Source of the DNA: Ascarosepion bandense
Taxonomy: Eukaryota > Mollusca > Cephalopoda > Sepiida > Sepiidae
Direction of reading: 5' to 3'
Length of the DNA stretch: 64,000 nt
Assembly: GCA_037127315.1 (NCBI GenBank)
Contig: JBBBDQ010000310.1
Coordinates: forward strand, 877,001 to 941,000
The notes under the pieces are model-generated. The model was not told where the DNA came from, made no database searches, and saw only the letters and a list, made by a program, of their open reading frames with translations. Both the position numbers and the translations under genes were made by a program. This document shows, one piece after another, positions 58,145 to 64,000 of this stretch (positions within the stretch are counted from its first letter, which is position 1; the number at the start of each line of letters is the position of its first letter).

Positions 58145-59470
58145 TTAATGTATCAAGCGAAAATTCTGCTTAAGAAATTCAATATATTTGCTTCTATTGC
58201 AGTTTTATAATGTTCAGTTCAGGCCATTAAAGTGCATACAATGCAGAAAAAGTGAATTTATTTATATTTTTACGGATTTATCTTTTTGCAGTATAAATGG
58301 TATTAGATTAAGAAATGTATTTATTTAGACATCGTAATATAAAGAGCAAAATAATTACAAGAATTTCTTTCATAAACAACTTCCGTATTCAATGAGTGAA
58401 TGTCGAGATCTTTATTCAAATTCATTACCTGAATTAGTATATTTATTAATCGATTTTCGGCAATTGATGTAGAAATGTATTTTTTACGTATTATTCTTTA
58501 CCCAAAAGTAAGGAGTAATAAATACACATTTTATATCTAAGTATTTGATAATGTTTATATCGGATTTTTCTGAATTACTACTTCCTTTTAATTATATAAA
58601 TCTTATTAAAATTTATTAAACTTTTCCTTTTTTCAACATACCGCAACAAGAGCAGCAATTCCTTGGACTGGTCATTGGTAGTTGGTTAAACAATTCAAAT
58701 AAGAAACTTTGGTCTTCGGCCTGCAGACAGATTTAGTCTCCAAAACCTACTCTCCAAATCGATCTTTGTTTTATCAGCCTAAAATTGAAATATCGTAGGC
58801 TGGGGAAATATTTTCATCTGACGAAATTATTCTTGAGACGAATCTCGCAAGGAGTAGAGGAGTGGAGGTGGTATCAACTCACCTACTACATTTCGTTGTT
58901 TGCATTTTCTTTAACTGCTTAGGACTTGGCTACACGGTCAGCGTCGACCTAATTCCTAAGTTAATATACAATCAAATAAAAAGTGATGAAATGGGTGAAA
59001 AGAAATTCCAAATTTGAATTTCGGCCAAGAACCAACACAGTTTAGGGCAAAATGGATTATTTCAATTTTTGCTTTTATAGCGGTAATTAGGAATGGGGGT
59101 AGATGCTTCTTGTCTCAATCGATTCTACTTGTTAAAATCTTGTTAATTCATGAGTTTAAGCACAGACAATTTCAAGTATTAATTAATTTTATCGTAATTA
59201 AATTGTTTTCGTTTCTCCAAAAGCCCACCAGAAAAAACTATATACCAGGGTATTTATGGCATGTTAATAAAATGCAAATTACTTGACTTTTTACATCAAC
59301 ATCAAAAAAATATATTCAAAATAGTCATTTTGTGTCTTCTGGGAAGTTAACTTATATTTCGCTTCTTCTCTATTCCAAATTTTCCTCCACTAAAATCTTC
59401 CGTTTTTTTGCTTTTATATTTGCATTGATATTTTTCATCAAAATTATATTTTTTATCATAATCGTTTTAC
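58145..59470. other. Intronic AT-rich DNA
   Basis: No gene, repeat family or transposon protein recognised; the frame at 59,014-59,286 has no domain. Confidence 0.5.
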
Positions 59471-59476
59471 TACAAG

Positions 59477-60490
59477 TAAGGCAGGACCGACACTAGTACG
59501 CAGGAGGTTAAAGTCAGAGAAAAGCAAAGTAAACAAGGTACAGGGTATGTCGAAGAAAGAATAAGAGAAAGATGGGAATAGAAGATGGCAACAAGTAAGG
59601 CAGGATCGCCACTGGTGCGTAGGGAGTTACAGTAAAAAAAAAAACACGGTCCATGGGATGTCAAAGAAAGGATAAGAGACAGATGGGAATCAAGAAGACA
59701 AGATGGCAATGGCGTTGCATTTGAACTTTAGGAGATTCTACTTATCAGGGAAACAAGTACACAGAAAGAAATTTCCGCAGACAGGAAGTGCGGGAAAAGA
59801 AACTGATAAAAGTAGAAGTGGCAGTTACACTTAACCATTTTTACTATAAAAGAGGGGGAAACCTAGATACCAATCTAGTAGCACGAGTAAAATGATGTGG
59901 TCTAGGTATTAGTGAAAAAAGCTCATTAGAGCGTCTTAGCCATGAAAATATTTGTACAAAAGATAGAGAAAGGCCACGTCACGTTTGTGAGAAAGTGACT
60001 GAAGAAGTCGAGCTGCTAGATCAGAATCGATTACGTTGCAAATCCTTCTTTGATTTTTTTAAGAACCCCCCAGATGAATAGCAGAGGCACCAGACCAGAT
60101 ATGGCAGCAGTATTCACTGCACGGACAAATGGTGGATTTATAAATGCGCAAGATGGATTCTGACGATAATAAATTCCTAGCCTGAAACACTGACTCAACC
60201 CTCTTAGCGGTTAATGTAGCTATTGTTTCAATGTAGCCGTTCCACTTGAGGTCGGTTGAGAGAGTGAGACCAAGAAGTCGCAGTGTGTTGCTTTCTGGGA
60301 GAACATCCACACTGATAGAATTTAGGAAAGTTTCTCTATGGTGATTACAGGAGAGCATCTTCGTTTTGGAAGCATTAAAATGTACGAGCTATTTCTTACC
60401 CCAAGAAATCACATATTTCCAAGATCAGCGGTGAGGTTTACTTTGGCAGATTTCTATGGTGGTGTCATCTGCCTACTAATATTTACTATG
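59477..60490 (-). mobile_element. Jockey/CR1-like LINE 3' part, minus strand
   Basis: Minus-strand frame 60,059-60,358 reads LLGLTLSTDLKWNGYIETIA, then SSESILRIYKSTICP and EYCCHIWSGAS, the post-RT region of the LINE family at 15,459. A degraded YADDTT-like segment lies near 60,480. C-terminal pieces continue to about 59,880 (LSHKRDVA). At the 3' end a ~115-bp unit (ACAAGTAAGGCAGGA) is present twice, at about 59,477 and 59,592. Confidence 0.8.
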
Positions 60491-60738
60491 TGCCAGATAT
60501 TGCGGTTCACTTGATCCAGTTTGTAATCTTTAGCTATGCTTTGAATGTGTCTATATTAGTCGATATTTATGCACTATTTACATTATTCGGATATGCCCGA
60601 ATCTTCGTGGCCATTTTTACGACGTTTCGGCTGTTGTACGCTCCGGCTTTCTTCAGATGCTAGGAATTTCGAACTGAATTCATTATTACGATAACTGGGG
60701 TATATCATTGTCATTCCTTGTGCGAAGCCGCTTCTGGT

Positions 60739-60804
60739 AGTCATGAGTTATCTCTCTCTAACCTGACCCTCTAGGGTCAGGTTAGAGAGAGATAACTCAT
60801 GACT
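60739..60804. repeat. Perfect palindrome, 32-bp arms, 2-nt spacer
   Basis: AGTCATGAGTTATCTCTCTC...GACCCT, spacer CT, then the exact reverse complement. The left arm is normal family sequence; the right arm is its inverted duplicate. Confidence 0.97.
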
Positions 60805-60854
60805 AGGCTTCCCAGTGAGGAACAAATAACTATTTGTTCCTCACTGGGAAGCCT
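60805..60854. repeat. Perfect palindrome, 24-bp arms, 2-nt spacer
   Basis: AGGCTTCCCAGTGAGGAAC...AATA, spacer AC, then the exact reverse complement. Begins on the base after the previous palindrome ends. Confidence 0.97.
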
Positions 60855-61099
60855 GGTATTGAACTCACAACTCTTTGGGTCAATTCACTGGAACTAACTA
60901 AACAGTAGTCCCAGAAATTCAATCACTGTTGTCCTCAAGGACACATGGCCCAGTGAATATAGGCGTTGGTATACCCAGATCGTAATTAAAGGTTCGGTTG
61001 ACATTCCTAGCACCTGAAGAAGACCTGAGCGTACAACGACCGAAACGCCGTAAAAATGGCAACGAAAATAAAAACAATAGTCCGAATAATGTAAATAGT

Positions 61100-61692
61100 A
61101 TGTCTTTATTCATATTTTTTCTGTAATATCTAAATCTTTGTAATGCTTAGGGAGCTTCAGTTCGCCATTGATGGCTATTTGCCCGCTGGTTCATGAAGCA
61201 ATGCGTTGAACTATTGTTGAATAAATATCGAGAAATAGTAACCAATTGAGCCCTCCTGTTGCCTCTATTTTCTGGTCAGTTTGATGAACTAGTAACTACA
61301 GATCGTGATTATAGGCGTCTATACAAAAATTAAACCGAAGTATACTCGCATAATCGAGAAAGAATATTTTAAGAAAAAGCGAAAGAAAATAAAAAATATT
61401 GTGAGGTTTTGTTGTTCATTATATTTGTCTATGAAAGGAAACTGCATAGATTTTGAAAAGAAAGATATAAAAAGGATGGCTGTAAACAATTTGACATGAT
61501 TTCTCCATGTTACCTGAAATTTTCGATGATTTAACTACTGTAACATGTTAATTTTGCTACTCATAAGATATTTATAAGTTTTAACTTACAAAGTCTAGTC
61601 TTGGTGGGCAATAAAAGAGGGGGCGTTTAATAAAATAAATGTAGAATGTTTTTCCAAACAAAAGAGTAAATTGATAATTTGTTCAAATAAAC

Positions 61693-61744
<52 letters not shown>

Positions 61745-62720
61745 CACACACACACACGTGTCCGTGACCTAACAATAAACACTGTCTTTATTTTTTAGAA
61801 CAATTGTTTATTTTTCAACATCGTCTATTTTCTTGTCAATTTTCGTTTAAATCACCATTTGATTCAATCGAACAGGTTTTGCTGTAGCCGAATTAAAAAC
61901 CTTGTTTTATATTTTATATATAACAACTGTCGGAATTATTGAATATATTCTTTTTCTTATTATACTTATTTATGAATAGATAAAAATGTGTTTACTATTT
62001 GTTGAAATCTGCACCTATAAATAAGGAAACGTTCTGAGTGACAACTTTTTTGGATATTTATTGCTATCTGCTTCATCAATGTCAAAATATATCTTTCATT
62101 AAATATGATTACAAAGAATAATCATTGCTTTTAACTTCTGTCCGACCAAGCAAATATACGCCAAATCCAGTGATCCTTTTCAATTTATAAAAAATTGCTA
62201 AAGTAAAATTTAAACATCTCTACTGACATACTTAAAACTATTTCTCATGTATTTTCTTCGTTGATTTGCATATAAAATCCGCTTTTTCTTCTCCTCAATG
62301 TCAAGCAATCAAATTATAAGGTCTGTTTACTTTTAATTCTGCCATTTATTTATTGTTTTAATTGTTTTGGCAAGTAATTTATTTCTCGATATTTCTCACC
62401 GCCTCATATTTCGGCCAAAAAGGCTTTAAGCATCAGGCGATTTCAAATTTGCATGAGGAACAAAAGAAAATAAAAGCTGAATTGCATTTCAGTATTTCAT
62501 TTAATCGTTCTGTCTAGATTCGACAACCCCCTCACCCTCTGCCCACACTCCTGAAACAAAATAATAAAATTAGTGAAAATTTCATCTAAACGCAATTATT
62601 GGCTTTGGAATATTAGATTGATATTTCAAATAATTTTTATTATTATTTTTCTAAGATGAATTTTAAGAATCGATTATTGAGCAGAAAATTCGATTGTAAA
62701 TCTAAACATTCAATCAGTCA
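61100..62720. other. Intronic AT-rich DNA
   Basis: Contains a CA microsatellite (61,695-61,759). On the minus strand at 62,395-62,455 there is a weak CTGATG...GAAA pattern. No gene. Confidence 0.5.
61695..61759. repeat. (CA)n microsatellite
   Basis: CA run with one G interruption near 61,738. Confidence 0.97.
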
Positions 62721-62721
62721 G

Positions 62722-62892
62722 TTAACTGTCATACGTGATACACGCTTGGACGATCATGTCTCGAAAGACCGGTTACCAACCAAGGCTATATAACCCAATC
62801 TGCTTGCTATTCAACCCATAGCTGGAAGGAACAAGAGATGAATTAATACCCTTCCCAAGGGTATTTGTGCGTAAGTGAATGCAACGAATTCA
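62722..62892 (-). mobile_element. Truncated SINE-like repeat
   Basis: Shares CATACGTGATACACGCTTGG, ACCAACCAAGGCTATA and TTTGTGCGTAAGTGAATGCA with 57,835-58,142. The minus-strand tRNA-like head is missing, a 5' truncation in that orientation. Confidence 0.65.
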
Positions 62893-62994
62893 TTAAACAT
62901 TAAACAATATAATTAACAATATTTATAACTTCAATCACTAGTTTTCAAAAGCTAGAGTTTGATCACTGATTCGATTCCAAGGTTCATAATACAT

Positions 62995-62996
<2 letters not shown>

Positions 62997-63048
<52 letters not shown>
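62997..63048. repeat. (TG)n microsatellite
   Basis: Pure TG run about 115 bp before the M2 exon. Confidence 0.98.
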
Positions 63049-63162
63049 TAAACAAACTAGAGAAAAAACTGATTAATGCGTTTTGAAAAAGAAACGGATT
63101 ATTGAAATATGGCTTTAATATATCATTTTATTTTTTTTTTTTTTTCATTTTACTTTATACAG

Positions 63163-63249
63163 GAATGAATATTTTTGTTGCCTTCTTCGTCTTGCTACTC
63201 TTACTAGCAGAATCCACGCCACCGGCAGCGTCGGCGATTCCTCTCATTG
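63163..63249 (+). CDS. nAChR subunit, exon (M2 pore helix)
   Basis: Preceded by a long poly(T) tract and ACTTTATACAG; followed by G/GTAAGT. Enters and leaves in phase 1. It completes the Gly at 4' and encodes MNIFVAFFVLLLLLAE, then STPPAASAIPLIG. Counting from Lys 0', the pore-facing residues are Gln 2', Asn 6', Val 9', Val 13', Leu 16' and Glu 20'. The gate position 9', Leu in vertebrate nAChRs, is Val here. LAES at 19'-21' and PxxSxxIPLIG in the M2-M3 loop are as in molluscan subunits. The remaining exons (M3, intracellular loop, M4, stop) lie beyond the window end. Confidence 0.93.
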
Positions 63250-63499
63250 GTAAGTTGAAATGTTTACCAATTAAACAAAAAAAAAAGAAATAAAACCAAA
63301 TTTCTATTATTCAATATTTTATGCGTCTTATTAACTTAAACCAGTAATCACCTGTAAGTTTTTTTAGATATTTATTAACTTTATTTTGAAAAACAAAAAT
63401 ATACACTGCATTATTTATTCCCTCGGCACACGTGCTTCAGTATAACTAGTTTTGCTAAATGTCAATAATACGAATGCAATAATATATCTTGTCTGGATT

Positions 63500-64000
63500 T
63501 AACAGTGAGAGGGAAAGTGGCTTTAGCAACTCAGCTGGGGGACTGACTTCAATGCCTCGAAAGCCAAACTACTTTGACCTATCTCGATGAACGCGTGCTC
63601 TCTCAGAAAGGTCTTGTGCCATGAGTGACTATTAGGCCTTAAACTCAACCCAGATTTCAAGTGAAGCTCGTACCTAGGCTTCATGGCAAAATATGCTGGA
63701 ATAATTGTTGGTTCTCTAAACAGCTCCAGGAAGTACCTGGCTCCTTTCGCTATCCTATATCTTCATAAGAACCAGATCAGGCCGAAAATGGAGTACTACT
63801 GCCATACATAGGCAGGAGCTTAACAGTCTTCAATTTCCTGTCTCGACAAAGTTCAAAAGCGTCCCGCTTCCTTGTTGGTGATGATTTTTTTTTTCAACCC
63901 TTCAACTCCTTTCTCACAGACGAAATCCTCTCGTTGCTCTATCACTATTTTCATGGAAAGTGCTCAGGTGAACTACATTACTTAGTTCCACCAGTTCTAA
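63500..64000 (+). pseudogene. Jockey/CR1-like LINE fragment, runs off the window
   Basis: Broken frames read TDFNASKAKL (about 63,544-63,573), LGLKLNPDFK, then SSRKYLAPFAILYLHKNQIR and VQKRP, as in the C-terminal region of the LINE at 15,459. It lies in the nAChR intron downstream of M2. Stops throughout. Confidence 0.7.

Larger units (their letters stand above)
60586..61099. mobile_element. Foldback element, copy 3, with internal perfect palindromes
   Basis: The left arm begins TTTACATTATTCGG and contains TACGACGTTTCGGCTGTTGT. The right arm is inverted, with ACCGAAACGCCGTA and CCGAATAATGTAAA. The interior includes two abutting perfect palindromes (60,739-60,854) and a tRNA-like segment (about 60,855-60,970; reverse-strand elements of it match 14,515-14,590). 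Non-coding. Confidence 0.8.

Noticed and set aside
62395..62455. Hammerhead ribozyme on the minus strand
   Set aside because: CTGATGC lacks the invariant A9 and stem I overlaps the core; the pattern is too weak.
63250..64000. nAChR M3 exon
   Set aside because: I searched for the expected hydrophobic segment after PLIG with AG/GT borders and found only LINE debris.

Overview
The window looks like non-coding-rich genomic DNA of a mollusc, most probably a coleoid cephalopod such as an octopus. It is AT-rich, full of CA/TA/GATA/CT microsatellites, and crowded with decayed non-LTR retrotransposons, Penelope-like elements and tRNA-derived SINEs. The only host gene I can support is a nicotinic acetylcholine receptor (nAChR) alpha-type subunit of molluscan type. 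The organism call is inference from repeat content and protein style, not from a database.

The nAChR gene is on the + strand and only partly contained. Four exons are visible: 27599 (or 27619)-27792, 52674-52783, 53590-54044 and 63163-63249. All have AG/GT borders and compatible phases (0, then 2, then 1, and leaving in phase 1). They encode the mature extracellular domain, the Cys-loop, M1 and M2. The signal-peptide exon and the exons for M3, the cytoplasmic loop and M4 are not seen. The pore start carries Pro-Ala at -2'/-1', the signature of anion-selective Cys-loop channels. I therefore predict an acetylcholine-gated chloride channel subunit.

Layout. 1-27.6 kb is upstream or first-intron DNA. 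It has LTR-leader-like repeats (1-480), a 32-bp minisatellite, LINE fragments, a nearly full RTE-like LINE (9.7-12.3 kb), a second nearly full LINE with an intact endonuclease ORF (15.5-18.8 kb), an ~115-bp tandem satellite (21.1-22.3 kb) and foldback elements. The 24.9-kb intron (27,793-52,673) holds a Tc1 relic, SINEs, a 3.3-kb Penelope-like element with inverted arms and a hammerhead ribozyme (33.0-36.3 kb), and a second Penelope-like element (43.8-51.1 kb) split by a Gypsy LTR retrotransposon (45,581-50,551). The 9.1-kb intron (54,045-63,162) holds a Tc1/mariner relic, an internally deleted RTE-like copy, a minus-strand LINE and a foldback element with two abutting perfect palindromes.

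None of the transposon ORFs is intact end to end; all but one LINE endonuclease ORF are broken by stops or frameshifts. The most interesting items are the predicted anion-selective pore, the hammerhead-bearing Penelope arms, the foldback family that may be a non-autonomous relative of such elements, and two short elements that look like internal-deletion derivatives of the local LINEs.
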